A stretch of 64,000 bases of DNA from Aphrocallistes beatrix (Eukaryota > Porifera > Hexactinellida > Sceptrulophora > Aphrocallistidae), in NCBI GenBank assembly GCA_963281255.1, contig OY725501.1, forward strand, positions 2,829,674 through 2,893,673, in the 5' to 3' direction. Under the pieces are notes generated by a model. It did no database searches. It was not told the DNA's origin and worked only from the letters and a program-made list of their open reading frames with translations. The first letter of the stretch is position 1. Each line of letters begins with the position of its first letter. Shown here piece after piece: positions 40,751 through 51,896 of the stretch. The position numbers and the translations under genes are program-made.

Positions 40751-43700
40751 ATGAGTCAGCAGTACCCACAGCAAGCACAGGTGTACGTGCCGTATCAGGG
40801 CGGGAGTCCCAATTACCAGACACAGCCAAACACCACCATCTACACCCGTGTCCCCAACAATATGCAGCAGATCCCATCCAACCCCAACTACGACATCTAC
40901 CCACAGCCCCAGCCCCAGGCCCAGCACCCTCAGTACATATCGCAGGACCCCTTCATGACACAGCCCTACTACATCCCCAGCCCAGCTGGAGGGATGCCCA
41001 GGGGACAGAATGGGGACCACAGAGTGCCGGACAGCCAGCCCAGCAACACCCCCTCTACCAGCTCAGACCAGATGGGGATGGCCTCTCCGCACGTGATGTA
41101 CAACCAGATGCCGCATGAGAAGCAGGTGATCACGAGCATGCCCCGCCTCGTGATCAACGAACAGCCGAAGAGCGCATTCCGATTCAGATACAACTGTGAA
41201 GGGTCGTCGCACGGAGCCCTCCTGGGGTCCAAGTCTGAGAAGGGACGCAAGTCCTACCCCTCCGTCTACATTGAAAAGTATTTCGGATGCGCTGTGGTGG
41301 TGGCTAGCCTCGTCCCTGCGAAAACTGACGAGCCACACCCGTTCAGCTTGACAGGCCGCGGCGTCCACAACGGACTGCACATCACTGAGATCCGCGACGG
41401 CACGAAGCAGGGCACCGAGGTTCGTCTGAAGGACCTGAGCATCCTGCACGTGAAGAAACAAGAGGTGCAGACCGCACTCATGCACAAGTACGCGGTGGAG
41501 AGCTACATCCAGCAGAACGGCATCTACAACTATATGAAGACTTGCGAATGGCACAGCAAGTCCACGAATGCGGTGAGTTGTCTCTACTTCATAACCATTA
41601 AGCACCTGCCTGCTATCCGTGTTTATGAGTACCGTGCATCCTCGAATAGTGACCGGGCGATTATTAGTTTTTAGCTACACATTCCATAAGACCGCACAAA
41701 TGATTTGATAAATGGTGGAAGGGAATAATTTAGTGTAAAACTTCATCATAAAGAGTAGGCGATATTTCGGGCGCCGGTTACTATCCTTGCATATACGTAC
41801 ATACGGTACTAAAACGTCCCTTTAATTCCTGAAGTTCTGAAAACAATCGGCAATTGAATTTCAAATGTACGTTCTTAGTCCGGACTGTTCAGTGATTTAT
41901 TGTTTCATAATTGAGTATGGAAAACTTGCTTTGTACAGGGAGATGATGATCACGACGAGTCACAGAAGAGCTTCGGCGCCAGTCTCGTGACGGGGATGCG
42001 GAATGACGAGAAAAAAGCTCTCAAGGACCGAGCTCAGAAGGCGTGCGACCAGCAGCAGCTGACCACAGTCCGACTCTGCTACCGAGCCTACCTCTTCAAC
42101 CCGCAGGGCCAGATGGTCCAGGAGATAGGCCCCACTTTCTCCTGCACCATCACAGACACCAAGAACTGTCCGTCCCTCAAGATCTGCAAGATAGACAAGT
42201 GTGTGGGCTCCGTGTCAGGTGGCGACACCATCTACCTGCTCTGTGACAAGGTGTCAAGAGAGGATATCGATGTCATATTCGAGGAGGAGAACGAGAGGCA
42301 AACTATCTGGTCTGCTAAAGGGGACTTCCAACCTTCAGAAGTGCACCATCAGGTCAGCTAGTCACCCCTATACACACTTGAGACTATAAATTTTATAACA
42401 TTTCATTAACCCCATCCTATCCTAACTTCTAGGTAGCGATAGTGTTCAATACGCCGCCGTACAATGGACCCACCAACGCAGAGGCGATCCAATGCTGCAT
42501 CAAGCTACGCAAGCCCTCCACCAACGAGGACAGCAACGCCGTCACGTTCACCTACCTCCCCGACGAGATGACCAAGGCGTACATCGGTAACAAGCGTAAG
42601 CGCATCCTCACAGACCCCTCCTACCTGCCCAACAAGCCGCAGTCGGCCGGAATACACTTCAACAACACGGCCAACTTTGACCAAGCCCTCCAGTTGGTCC
42701 CCGGGTCCACCCTGACCCTAGGGGAGGAGTTCATCACGGACCCCAACATGCACACCAGCCTCGTCATGTCCGACGCCGACCTGAGTGGTTTTCCTGAATT
42801 GTTCGGCTTCCAAAGTCTGGGCCCGGAGGTAATGAATGACATGATTGGCCAGGAGGGTATGAATGGGTACGATAAGGACACGCCCATCTCCGTTATGTCT
42901 GAGGGGGGCACCAGGTACTACACACAGACCACAGAGATAGACACCTCCAGACAGAAAGTCAACGTGGTGGAGAGGGATGGACGTAAGTCTAAGTCGAATG
43001 TCGTAGAGAAGGATGGGCCCAGGCGGCCTAAAGTGGAGAAAGAGGGACCCAAGGCTAGGCCTAACGTGGTTGAGAAAGATGGACCTCCTTCCCAGCCCAA
43101 GCCCGAGAAGGAAGCAGCTACCGAACTCCCAGACAAGGAGGCAGCTACCGACACCGCAGACAAGGAAACAGTTGCCAGTGACTCCTCCGAGAAAGGAGAG
43201 GAATCGCAGACGGAACCTGAGTCGGTCTCAGAGAAGAAGAAAGGGGAAGAGAAGGAGAAACCCAGCACTCGCAGACACCCTCTCAAAGTGGCTAGGGACA
43301 TGGGCCAGTGCGCGCAGAGGCTGATGAACAAGGAGTACCTGGCGGTGCAGAAGTATGCACACACTGGAGACGTGCGGAACCTGCTGCAGCCGCTCATCCC
43401 TTACTTCTACCTGCACGAGCACAAGCGCAGCGACACCCTCCTGCACACGGCTCTCGTCTCAGATCAGATCAGCGCGCTCAAGACCATGCTGAGTCTGCTG
43501 CGGGTGCACAAGCAGCACGCCAAGACGGTGGTGAACATGACCAACGCATACAGGCACACGCCCCTCCATCTGGCCGTATCGCTGGACTACACTGAGGCGG
43601 TGCGGGACCTACTGGACGCTGGGGCAGATCCGTTCAAGTATGACATTTACGGCAACACCGCCTTCCACATGGCTGCGTCCCGCGGCCACACAGCCTGTCT

Positions 43701-44442
43701 AGCCCTCCTCACGGGCTACATTACCAAGTTCAACCAGTCCAAGCGCCGCGAGCCGTACGAGCTCTGCTCAGATGTGTACAACTTCGACGGCAAAGCTCCG
43801 TTGCACCTGGCCATCCAGCACGAGAACTGGGCCCAGTGCTGCGACCTGCTGCTGAAGGGGGGAGCGGACTTGAATGCAGAGGAGCAGTTGGACGGGATGA
43901 CCCTCCTACACTACTCCGTCATGAAGGACAACCTCCCTCTCGCCTGCTACCTCCTCTCGGACCACGCGAAGGAGATCGACGTGGATGCCACCACTCACAG
44001 CGGAGACACGGCCCTGTACATCGCTCTCGTGAACAAACGTCTCAACATTGCCTCCACCCTGATACGCTCAGGCGCATCCGTGGATGTCCCAAACGCCGAC
44101 GGACGGACGGCTGAGGAGGTGTGTGAGGAGACCCCCTCACTCTCCAACTTCATCCAGGAGTGCAGGAGTGCCAGAGACAAACCCGTGTACGCCAGTGACC
44201 TGTACAAGCTGCAGGAAGTGCAGGTCTCGGAGCTAGGCAAGAATCTGAAGGGAGGGAAGTGGAAGGAGCTCGCAGAGGAGCTGAAGATAGACAGTGAGCA
44301 GTTCTCCGACTCCAAAGGAGAAGCCACCACGCTCCTCCTGCGTGCGTACGAGAAGAATGGAGGGACTATCTCCGGACTCATACGGGCATGCGAGAAGATC
44401 CGCTGTCCAGAAGGAGTGAGCATTCTCAAGAAACTCACATAG
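40751..44442 (+). CDS. NFKB: NF-kB p105-type precursor (RHD, ankyrin repeats, death domain)
   Basis: This is a transcription-factor precursor. The Rel homology part binds kB DNA, and the ankyrin part holds it in the cytoplasm. Three exons, 40751-41572, 41939-42352 and 42433-44442, join in frame to 1081 residues. A Gln/Pro-rich N-terminus leads to the DNA-binding loop RFRYNCEGSSHG (about residue 143). The RHD continues to the dimerisation domain (IYLLCDKVSREDIDVIFEEE, then VAIVFNTPPY) and the nuclear signal NKRKR (about 466). A charged linker at about 588-660 carries repeated NVVEKDGP-like units instead of a Gly-rich region. About six ankyrin repeats (745-980: TPLHLAVSLDY, APLHLAIQHENW, TLLHYSVMKDN, TALYIALVNKR) precede a death domain (1011-1081). 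The layout equals vertebrate p105/p100. Coding GC is high compared with its surroundings. Confidence 0.95.
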
Positions 44443-45315
44443 ATGGATTGCTAGTGAGCAGCCCATGCCCCTTCCAGGGTAATAATCTATTTGTATATCT
44501 GGATGGATCTGCAGGATAACTTGTTTTATAAATTTCACCCTTTTAACTTTTGAATTTTTGTTTTATGTTTGTATATTGTAGTATATTTGTAGTCTGATAC
44601 CATTCATAACCTGTACGACTTAAATTTTATCTAATTAATGGGAGGAAAATTTGCACTAACACCTAAGAAAACTCGCTCACTATTCTTTCGAAATTGTATT
44701 TCAAAAAATTCTTCTGTAAAAAATTTAGTATGTCTTAAAAGAAGTTCATATTTAATCTCAGTTTTAAGTCACTACGATTATATTTTGAATTGCTGTCACA
44801 CATGAGACGATACCTTGAAGAGGGGTTCAGCTGTAACCCGTTGATATATTAAGCCACCATACATTATTCACCTTTTTTGAATGCAATTGCTGCAACAATT
44901 GCAAACAAAATTGAATCGTGTACTTTTGGTGGAGTTTCCCTCATCCTGGTGAGCTTATGCACGCAATACTTTGTCCGCATAATCTTATTCTCCTCTTCCG
45001 TCGGGTTTTCCTTCATTATATTTCTATATTAGTAAAGCTAATAATGCATGATTAGAAATTTCAATTTGTAATACGTCATCTTCATCTAGGATTACAAGTC
45101 ATGACGGCAGACCTGATTTTCTTGCTTTAATTAAACTTTGAAACTGATTAAGAGGTTTGATTTGCATTTAATACTGTAAGAAGTGTAAAATTCTATTGCA
45201 AGCATTACAAGAAAGAAATTGAATAGAGCAATTGCATTACGGGTAAATCTGAGGTACATTTCTGATAACTAAGTGATCATAAGTCTACTGAATCAAGTTG
45301 CAGTAAAGTAACCCA
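44443..45315. other. Convergent 3' region of NF-kB and RRM2
   Basis: AT-rich. No gene or repeat was recognised. Confidence 0.5.
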
Positions 45316-46323
45316 TTAAAATTCTGCGTCAGTGCTGAAGACGCGATCTTCCCTCTTCATGACCCCCGCCTTCTGGTACTCCCCCACCCTCTTCTCGAAG
45401 AAGTTCGTCTTGCCTTGCAACGAAATGTTCTCCATAAAATCAAACGGGTTCTTCACCTTGTAATACTTCTCATAGCCGAGAGCGACCAAGAGGCGGTCCG
45501 CTACGAACTTGATGTACTCCCCCATGAGCTCAGCGTTCATTCCGATCAGCCGCACAGGCAGCGCCTCCGTGAGGAAGTAGATCTCTATGTCCACAGCGTC
45601 CCTGATGATCTGGTACACCTTCTCCGGCGTAGGCTTGTGCTTGAGGTGGTTGTAGATGAGACAAGCGAAGTCGGTGTGTAGGCCTTCGTCCCGACTGATT
45701 AGTTCGTTTGAAAAGGTGAGCCCTGGCATTAGCCCGCGTTTTTTCAGCCAGAAAATAGCTGCGAAGCTCCCTGAGAAGAAAATCCCCTCCACCGCAGAGA
45801 AAGCTAGGATCCGCTCGGCTATCGTCGCCGTGTCTGATTGAATCCACTGCAGCGCCCACTGTGCCTTCTTAGCGACACAGGGCAACGTGTCTATCGCGTG
45901 GAAGAGCTTGTACCTCTCGTCTGAGTCCCGCACGTACGTGTCTATGAGGAGAGAGTACATCTCTGAGTGCACGTTCTCCATGGCGATTTGGAAACCGTAG
46001 AAGAAGCGGATCTCCGGCAGTTGGAACTCCTGTGCGAACCGGTGCACAAGATTCTCATTCACGATCCCGTCACTGGCCGCGAAGAACGCGAGGACATGCG
46101 AGATGAAGTGGCGCTCATCCTCTTTCAGGTCCTCCCAGTCTGAAGTGTCTTTAGAAAGATCCACTTCCTCCACTGTCCAGAAGGACGCCTCTGCTTTCTT
46201 GTAGAAGGACCAGATGTCTGGGTGCTTTATCGGGAATATCACGAATCTGTCCGGATTATCTCTCAGCAGAGGTTCATCAATGTCTGTCACTCCGTCACCA
46301 TTGTTTATCTGTGGATTTGCCAT
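45316..46323 (-). CDS. RRM2: Ribonucleotide reductase small subunit
   Basis: This is the R2 subunit of class Ia ribonucleotide reductase, which makes deoxynucleotides in the cytosol using a di-iron tyrosyl radical. The single exon encodes 335 residues. The N-terminal regulatory extension of human RRM2 is mostly absent and the protein starts near [21 protein letters not shown]. Metal and radical motifs are present: [28 protein letters not shown] (ligands Glu and His, radical Tyr), [15 protein letters not shown] and [12 protein letters not shown]. The tail FSTDAEF is the R1-binding C-terminal peptide. No KEN-box-like degradation signal is visible in the short N-terminus. Confidence 0.96.
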   Translation of the reverse strand: MANPQINNGDGVTDIDEPLLRDNPDRFVIFPIKHPDIWSFYKKAEASFWTVEEVDLSKDTSDWEDLKEDERHFISHVLAFFAASDGIVNENLVHRFAQEFQLPEIRFFYGFQIAMENVHSEMYSLLIDTYVRDSDERYKLFHAIDTLPCVAKKAQWALQWIQSDTATIAERILAFSAVEGIFFSGSFAAIFWLKKRGLMPGLTFSNELISRDEGLHTDFACLIYNHLKHKPTPEKVYQIIRDAVDIEIYFLTEALPVRLIGMNAELMGEYIKFVADRLLVALGYEKYYKVKNPFDFMENISLQGKTNFFEKRVGEYQKAGVMKREDRVFSTDAEF

Positions 46324-46811
46324 AGCAGGATGTTATACAACGTCTGAGAATGAAGGTGAAATGTCAAATGATGATTTGACCCTAATTTATTCATTATATA
46401 CCCCTATGATGTGAGCCTATGTCGCGGATATATTCAGTGAATGATGGCCCTTCCCCAGCTGTCTGAATTTCATTGACAATGACGTACACATCCTCACATG
46501 AATATATCTGATTTCTATTCAGTGACGTATCTAATTGAGTTATTAATATCAGTGACTAAAATAGGAAAGAAGTAATCATGGTAATACACTGCTGCAATTT
46601 TTAATGACATGACATGGCAAGTATTACATAATAGTTTCGCTCCTATTCAAATCTAAATTTATGACATTACGCATATACAAGCTAAATTGTGGAAGCGGGA
46701 AAATGTCCAAATCATCCTTATCTATTTTTATATTGCGTTTTCAACCTTTCTCTCTCTCGCTTTTCGAAATGATACATCTATCCAAGTACCCACTTGAATT
46801 TTGTGCACGTA

Positions 46812-46915
46812 CAGTAGAGTTCGCATATTATTAGAACCAATTTCAAGTCCCAAGTGTGAGTTTTGTATTGATTATTTTCCCTTATTAGCAGCTTCGCATA
46901 TTTAGAGATGTTATC
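46812..46915. repeat. Dispersed short repeat, CAGTAGAGTTCGCAT end
   Basis: Begins CAGTAGAGTTCGCATATTAT and continues with CCAATTTCAAGTCCCAAGTG as at 23955-24090. The end resembles Tigger/pogo-type termini such as CAGTAGAACTCGG at 2107, so a non-autonomous Tigger-like element is possible. Confidence 0.5.
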
Positions 46916-46929
46916 TAGCTTAAAATTAA

Positions 46930-47008
46930 TTAATGTGAGCCTAGGAGACCAAATGACGCCTCTGGCGGACACAAAGTGTCCGCCAAAAGCGAAGTACGCT
47001 TGTGTATA
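46930..47008. repeat. Fragment of the nested-palindrome family
   Basis: Contains TAATTAATGTGAGCC and CTCTGGCGGACACAAAGTGT-CCGCC, the right half of the element at 6038-6238, and ends AAGCGAAGTACGCTTGTGTATA. Confidence 0.7.
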
Positions 47009-47188
47009 TTATTGTTTTACTTATATTGCGCCACGAACGAACGAATATTCGTTTTATCATTAAATAGCATCATTATTTTACACTATACTGCTACATAATA
47101 CAAATGGTTAATCAACAAGTCTCGGAAGTAATGTCTATATGTGAGCAAAATTTATTGCAGAACTTTTGAGAGTTGCTGATTAAATGGA

Positions 47189-48052
47189 TTAGAGTCGAGC
47201 TTCTAAGTCTTTGTATTGCCTCTGTGCTTCCTCTACATCTCTCTTGTCGCTTAGCTGTTGCTCTTTCAATTGCCTAGCTAACTTTTCCATGTCTTGTTGT
47301 CTTTCTCTCTCTCGGGCAATCTGTCTGAAAATATTTGCTCCTTGGTTCATCATTGAATTGCTGTATCTGACATTTCCGGTGTTTTTACGGATCTGATCAA
47401 TCATACTAAATATCTTGATACATTTATCTTCCCTATAAGGAACATTTTGGAATTTCTTTTTGCTATCAACACAGATATAACGCCTCTTCACCTTATCCAG
47501 CCATTCTTTTAAAACTGGTGGACATGCCTTGCTCATACTAACCATCTCGATATACTCATCCCCGTTCTTGACTCCGAATTCTTTCATTACCTTTGACTCT
47601 CTGGTGAAGACGAGGAATGCGTGTTCCCATAAGTCGCCTCCTAAACATTCCAGCTGATTGAGGACGTTTCTATGGTTATCACTGAATCTTTCCATGGAAC
47701 TAACAACTATGGCCACAGCATCGGTCCCATCTTTAGCCATCACGCCTACTTTGCAAATTTCATCCTGGGTATCTTCCGCAAGACGCTTAGAGTCACAGAA
47801 TCCTGGACAGTCAATAATGAGGACATCTTCATTGTGGAAGTTAAATTTGCAAGCACCTGCAGCCTTTGTTTTAGACACGAAACCAAAACTCTCTTCGAAT
47901 ACTTTGGCATTTGCTAAGAAGTTACAAAACGCACTCTTTCCTCCACCAGTAATTCCGACCACGAATATAGACCTTTTATAACCAGTGATCTCTTCCAAAT
48001 TATCAGAATATTTCATTTCATTTGCACGCATACTAGGAACTTTTTGGGCCAT
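47189..48052 (-). CDS. AIG1/GIMAP-like GTPase with coiled-coil tail
   Basis: The single exon encodes 287 residues. The P-loop GITGGGKSAFCNFL sits at about residues 33-46. The switch II/G3 motif DCPGFCDS is at about 80. A segment like the AIG1-specific box (ERFSDNHRNVLNQLECLGGD, then AFLVFTRES) follows. The arrangement is that of the AIG1/GIMAP/Toc34 septin-like clade, which assemble on membranes and, in plants and animals, are linked to immunity and lymphocyte survival. The last 60 residues are a charged coiled coil (RERERQQDMEKLARQLKEQQ). No transmembrane segment is visible, unlike several GIMAPs. Codon use is AT-rich compared with NF-kB and RRM2 nearby. The role here is unknown. Confidence 0.8.
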   Translation of the reverse strand: MAQKVPSMRANEMKYSDNLEEITGYKRSIFVVGITGGGKSAFCNFLANAKVFEESFGFVSKTKAAGACKFNFHNEDVLIIDCPGFCDSKRLAEDTQDEICKVGVMAKDGTDAVAIVVSSMERFSDNHRNVLNQLECLGGDLWEHAFLVFTRESKVMKEFGVKNGDEYIEMVSMSKACPPVLKEWLDKVKRRYICVDSKKKFQNVPYREDKCIKIFSMIDQIRKNTGNVRYSNSMMNQGANIFRQIARERERQQDMEKLARQLKEQQLSDKRDVEEAQRQYKDLEARL

Positions 48053-48958
48053 TTTGTTAGCCTTAATATCTTCAATGTCCTTAATTTTAGTTAAAACTCT
48101 GATTTATATTTTTAAAACTCTGATTTATATTTTCCCGGTATAGGTACTTCAAGCAGAGTTGCTAATGTATGACTATACTTGTACTTCCATAAACACCATA
48201 ACGTGGTTGTGTTGTACATTATTTTCCTACTAATATGACATCATATTAGTATAGATCACGGCAACTACATATATGCAACTAACTATATGATAAAATCATT
48301 CAAAAGTGGTTGCGATGAAATCGTAACAGCAACAATATCGAAGTATTGAATTCGTATCAGGTTGGGTAACTAAATCATGCGTGAAATGGTGTTATAATCG
48401 CACGCCCTTTCTGTTATACCTCCTGTTTATGCTTTATGTCTAATTAAATTAAGGTGTTCTTGTGTACTGCGGTCCAAACACCTGTAATATCAGATAATGA
48501 TTGCCTAACGAGCTACACATGTTCCTCCAATCTTTCAAATCTGAGCAGAGAATGCGTGGACCGTGGATTAGCAGTTTGCTCTTAGGGAGTCGTTTGGAAG
48601 ACTACGACAGTGCAGACTTGTAAGGATCAACATCGATTCATTTTCAAGGTAGTCTTACTTTTCATGCGAAAAAAATATAGGGAGTCACTCATTTCAGAAG
48701 TTGGTCACTATACATAGTATATTCGGCAAACTAAAAGTATCTGAAATGTTTCAATGTATGTTTGTATTATCTATATACTGTATATCACTATAGTATTTGT
48801 GCAATGGTGCATGCTTTCAAACATGTTTATTTTGTCCTTCAATTTTCTAGCTTTCCGAAAATGGAAGAAGGAATATTTTAATGTATTAAGCACGCGAATA
48901 TACTAATTTCAGTTTACATAACAAATTAATCCCGAGCAGTAGCCTTGAAAATGACAGT
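48053..48958. other. Intergenic, nothing recognised
   Basis: AT-rich. No frame over 60 codons has support. TTAAAACTCTGATTTATATT is duplicated directly at about 48089 and 48111. Confidence 0.5.
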
Positions 48959-49282
48959 TCAGTAATAAGAATAATTGCTATTGTGGTACATCCTAAAGGT
49001 GTCAGCCAGGACGACTTTCAGTACGTTTAGCTCGTCTATCTCCTGGAGAAGTTCATTGTACTCGCCATGTAGCGTATCTCTCTCCGTCTCCAAGGACTTG
49101 ATGGTCACGTCGAGTTTCTGACTGCGCTGCTTGCTCTTCTCCTTTCGGCGGTACTGCTTGATCACATCCTTGTCCTCCTCGTTGAATCCTTTCTGTTTGA
49201 TGATTCTATTCAAACTTTTGATGTCTAACCCAGTGATGATATCTCTGGACATGGGGAGGCTTGAGTTTTCTTTTCCACTCAT
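48959..49282 (-). CDS. Small Maf-like bZIP with divergent basic region
   Basis: The gene encodes 107 residues in one exon. A segment resembling the extended homology region of Maf proteins (ITGLDIKSLNRIIKQKGFNE, where small Mafs have LSVRELNxxLRGLxxEE) is followed by KDVIKQYRRKEKSKQRSQKL, in the place of KQRRRTLKNRGYAASCR, and then by a leucine-zipper-like heptad run (LETERDTLHGEYNELLQEID). Small Mafs bind MARE/ARE sites as dimers with CNC factors. The core N-x3-A-x2-C-R contact residues are not retained, so DNA binding may be altered. The protein may instead be a dominant-negative partner, or only an unrelated coiled-coil protein. Confidence 0.55.
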   Translation of the reverse strand: MSGKENSSLPMSRDIITGLDIKSLNRIIKQKGFNEEDKDVIKQYRRKEKSKQRSQKLDVTIKSLETERDTLHGEYNELLQEIDELNVLKVVLADTFRMYHNSNYSYY

Positions 49283-49850
49283 CTTGATTTAGACAACTGT
49301 TCCAATTTTGTTCAGTTCTGAATTTTCAGAGTAGTTTGGATCTGATGCTGATCTCGGTTTCTTAAATAAGTTTCAAGTGTGAGAATTTGATCTCATTTCG
49401 GGTTTCACATGGCTGGTGTCCACTGCGCCAATTAGACATATCCTCATTGATTGGAATTTAGTTATATTTCAGCGTCTTAACCTTGTAATACATTTTCTCA
49501 ATTTCCTTTAGTTACTTGTCAGATTGTTATTCTAGCTGAACTCAGGTTCACTCATAAATTAATACCTAACTTATATGGCTAGGATATTGGCACTAGGTCT
49601 AAATTAATTCATCTGTTCCTCAATCAAGTCCAGGCGAGAACAATTAATTAATACACAGTATATACCTCCACCATTGCAACTCCTCGTAATCGAATCTACT
49701 ATGTCTAAACTGATATGGAAAAGTATCAATCGTATCTTCATTCATTATTTGGTGCTGTATCTACATGATTAAATACATTAATAATAATTTCCTTCTGTAA
49801 AATGTGTTGAATTAATTCATTGAATTAAAACTTCTAGCAACTTTTTGACG
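49283..49850. other. Divergent intergenic region (bZIP and C1orf43-like genes)
   Basis: The two genes start 568 bp apart on opposite strands and may share a promoter. No specific element could be identified. Confidence 0.4.
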
Positions 49851-50447
49851 ATGAACCTATCTAACTCTTCTTCTTCAGCAGTGATATTCTTTGAGAATTT
49901 CCCTATAATTATTGTTTCTACAGTCTACCCCACTCTGTTTCTTTTCCTCTGTCTATTATCACTTTTCAGAAATAAAATAAAAGATTGGTATTCCAAGAAT
50001 CAACCCATCGTATTTCCTTTCCAGAAAATTACAACTAAAAAGTTAGCAGCGAAAATACATACAAACATTGCTGAAATTTCGCTAATGAAACCTTCATTGA
50101 AACTGTTGGAGGATGCAGACACTGCCTTAGATATGGAGAATCAATCTTCTACATTTTATCGCATGAAAATACACGACCTTGGCAATGAATTGGCGCTCAG
50201 ATATGTGCAGCCTATCTCCTACCCTTACCCTAGGTTTTCATCCTACATCAGCTACCACCTGGTAAGCTGCTCCTGTCTCAAGACTGAAGACAGCATCACT
50301 CTAGCTCAGCAGGCTCTGGAGCTCTACGACCATGCAGTTATAGGACCTGCAGAATTTACCTACGCACAGCTGAGGAGTTTTCAAGAAAAGTTGGAAAAAC
50401 TCAATGAAAAACTTGATCAATGTATTTATCATAATTTGTGGATGTAA
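49851..50447 (+). CDS. C1orf43/NICE-3-like single-pass membrane protein
   Basis: The single exon encodes 198 residues from ATGAACCTATCT. An upstream in-frame TTG is not a start. A hydrophobic segment at residues about 10-39 (IIIVSTVYPTLFLFLCLLSL) makes an N-terminal membrane anchor, followed by basic residues. The soluble part matches the C1orf43 pattern: LLEDAD...FYRMKIHDL, RFSSYISYHL, LAQQALELYDHAVIG and FTYAQLRSFQEKLEKL. The corresponding human motifs are YRMKALD, FRSYLLDL, LIDTLLDGYETARYG and EYLRYQEALSEL. C1orf43 is a Golgi/mitochondria-associated protein implicated in phagocytosis; its biochemical activity is unknown. The human C-terminal extension is missing. Confidence 0.6.
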   Translation: MNLSNSSSSAVIFFENFPIIIVSTVYPTLFLFLCLLSLFRNKIKDWYSKNQPIVFPFQKITTKKLAAKIHTNIAEISLMKPSLKLLEDADTALDMENQSSTFYRMKIHDLGNELALRYVQPISYPYPRFSSYISYHLVSCSCLKTEDSITLAQQALELYDHAVIGPAEFTYAQLRSFQEKLEKLNEKLDQCIYHNLWM

Positions 50448-50524
50448 TTTTGATTTATTATTGTTTTGCTAAATATAGATCAGAAATATTTAATACCAAA
50501 TCATGAGGGTTAATAAATAGTTAA

Positions 50525-50575
50525 TCAAGCAGGCTTCGCTTGATTGCGCTGTGCGACAAGTCTTTCTTGTATGCC
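50525..50575. repeat. Fragment of the nested-palindrome family
   Basis: AAGCAGGCTTCGCTTGATTG and CGCTGTGCGACAAGTCTTTC resemble, in divergent form, the left arm of the element at 6038-6238. The (TA)-type flank is absent. Confidence 0.45.
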
Positions 50576-50747
50576 TTATATCCAATTATAATTTTTTTTT
50601 TAAAAATTTGCAATAATACACTTCCCGAAAAATCGATATTTGGAATTTAAAACCCTCGATAAGAGCCTTTGAAAATTAGTCTCTAACAATTTTTTTAAAA
50701 AACTTTATTACACGTATTTTAAATTATTTTAAATTATTTCCGGTAGC

Positions 50748-51896
50748 ATGGATTTTGTAAGAAAAAGAAAGTCGAATGAGGCTAGATTACAGGCAATGCA
50801 AGATCGAATTAAATCAGTTGAAAGTAGCAATAGTTTTATCACAGCTGCACTGAAAGGCGACAACATTTCTAAATCTCACCACTTTACGTTTGCGTCAGAC
50901 ACTGAATCAGAGAATGAGTTTAATGAAGTTCTTAGAAAGAAAATTAAGTCTGATAATATTGAGAACAAACACAGCAATATTTTTAAAGAAACTGAGCCAA
51001 ACTCTGAAACAGAAGAATATAAGTTTCCTGATAGACCTCAGTTTGAAGGGAGGATCGGCGCTAAGTTATTCAGACTGCAGAGACGAGCTGGAAATGATGA
51101 AAGATTCCAAATGGATGAGAAGTTTAATGATTCGAGTAGCGATATTCCTGATCTAGAAGTTGAGAATCATGATGATGTTATTGATAATGATTTGGAAGAA
51201 AAGCAGACGTATTTGAAAATTTTAGGAGAGGTTTTGGGAAAAGATGTTAAAATCGAGAAGAAGCAATATCAGGTCATGAAAGATGTGGTTAGATTTGATC
51301 CAACTCAAGAGTCTCATAAGAAATATGTATTGAAAAAAGATGAAAAAGTTCCAGCTAAAATTGAAGAAATTGCGATGAAACAATCTGACAAATTAACCGA
51401 AGAGATAGATCCGATTCCCAAAATTTCAAATCAAACGTTTTATGAATGTCAAGACGAAATTCCCATTTCATCTCTCTTCGAATACACCAAGAACTCCCCT
51501 GAAAAAGAAACAGCCCTTTTCAATTTTCAAATTCAAGACTCAGATTATGTGCCTCCACTGCTTCCATACGAGAGTGCGCCAATAGTGGAAGGATCTCTAC
51601 CTGCATTGCTGGATACGGAGCAACATTTTGCAGCAGAAAACGATGAAAGTGGAAAAGAAATGATTAATTCTGAGGAAACTCATTCTGACCACATTAACTC
51701 ACTAAACCTGTTCTTTTTCCACGCCAATAATCCTCAACTGAGGAATAGACTAGGCGAGGTTAAGTTCTATCGGAATCAGGACCTGGATACACTAAATAGG
51801 GAATGGCATGCCAAGGCGGTCTCATTGATGCAAGACTGTAAGCGCAAACATAGAGATGCTGTCAGGTGGAGGAAAAAGAGTTTGTCTTCGAAATAA
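50748..51896 (+). CDS. NOL8: NOL8-like nucleolar protein, C-terminal half only
   Basis: NOL8 is a nucleolar protein needed for ribosome biogenesis. The single exon encodes 382 acidic/lysine-rich residues. NOL8 landmarks appear in order: KRKSNEARLQAMQDR near the start; GRIGAKLFRLQRRAGNDERF; LEEKQTYLKILGEVLG; VVRFDPTQESHKKYVLKK; LNLFFFHANNPQLR; and the terminal REWHAKAVSLMQDCKRKHRD. These correspond to the C-terminal third of human NOL8. The N-terminal RRM of vertebrate NOL8 is absent. Only 300 bp separate this gene from its upstream neighbour, which leaves little room for a missing exon, although CGGTAG just before the ATG could be an acceptor. AT-rich codon use, as in its neighbours. Confidence 0.75.
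   Translation: MDFVRKRKSNEARLQAMQDRIKSVESSNSFITAALKGDNISKSHHFTFASDTESENEFNEVLRKKIKSDNIENKHSNIFKETEPNSETEEYKFPDRPQFEGRIGAKLFRLQRRAGNDERFQMDEKFNDSSSDIPDLEVENHDDVIDNDLEEKQTYLKILGEVLGKDVKIEKKQYQVMKDVVRFDPTQESHKKYVLKKDEKVPAKIEEIAMKQSDKLTEEIDPIPKISNQTFYECQDEIPISSLFEYTKNSPEKETALFNFQIQDSDYVPPLLPYESAPIVEGSLPALLDTEQHFAAENDESGKEMINSEETHSDHINSLNLFFFHANNPQLRNRLGEVKFYRNQDLDTLNREWHAKAVSLMQDCKRKHRDAVRWRKKSLSSK

Larger units (their letters stand above)
46324..47188. other. Upstream of RRM2; two repeat fragments
   Basis: Holds the repeat at 46812-46915 (shared with 23955-24090) and a nested-palindrome fragment at 46930-47008. No gene was seen. Confidence 0.5.

Noticed and set aside
41063-41605. 180-codon minus-strand frame opposite NF-kB exon 1
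   Set aside because: GC-rich codon bias on the sense strand keeps the antisense open; no start context or domain.
42918-43397. 159-codon minus-strand Ser-rich frame
   Set aside because: Antisense of the Lys/Glu/Pro-rich NF-kB linker repeats.
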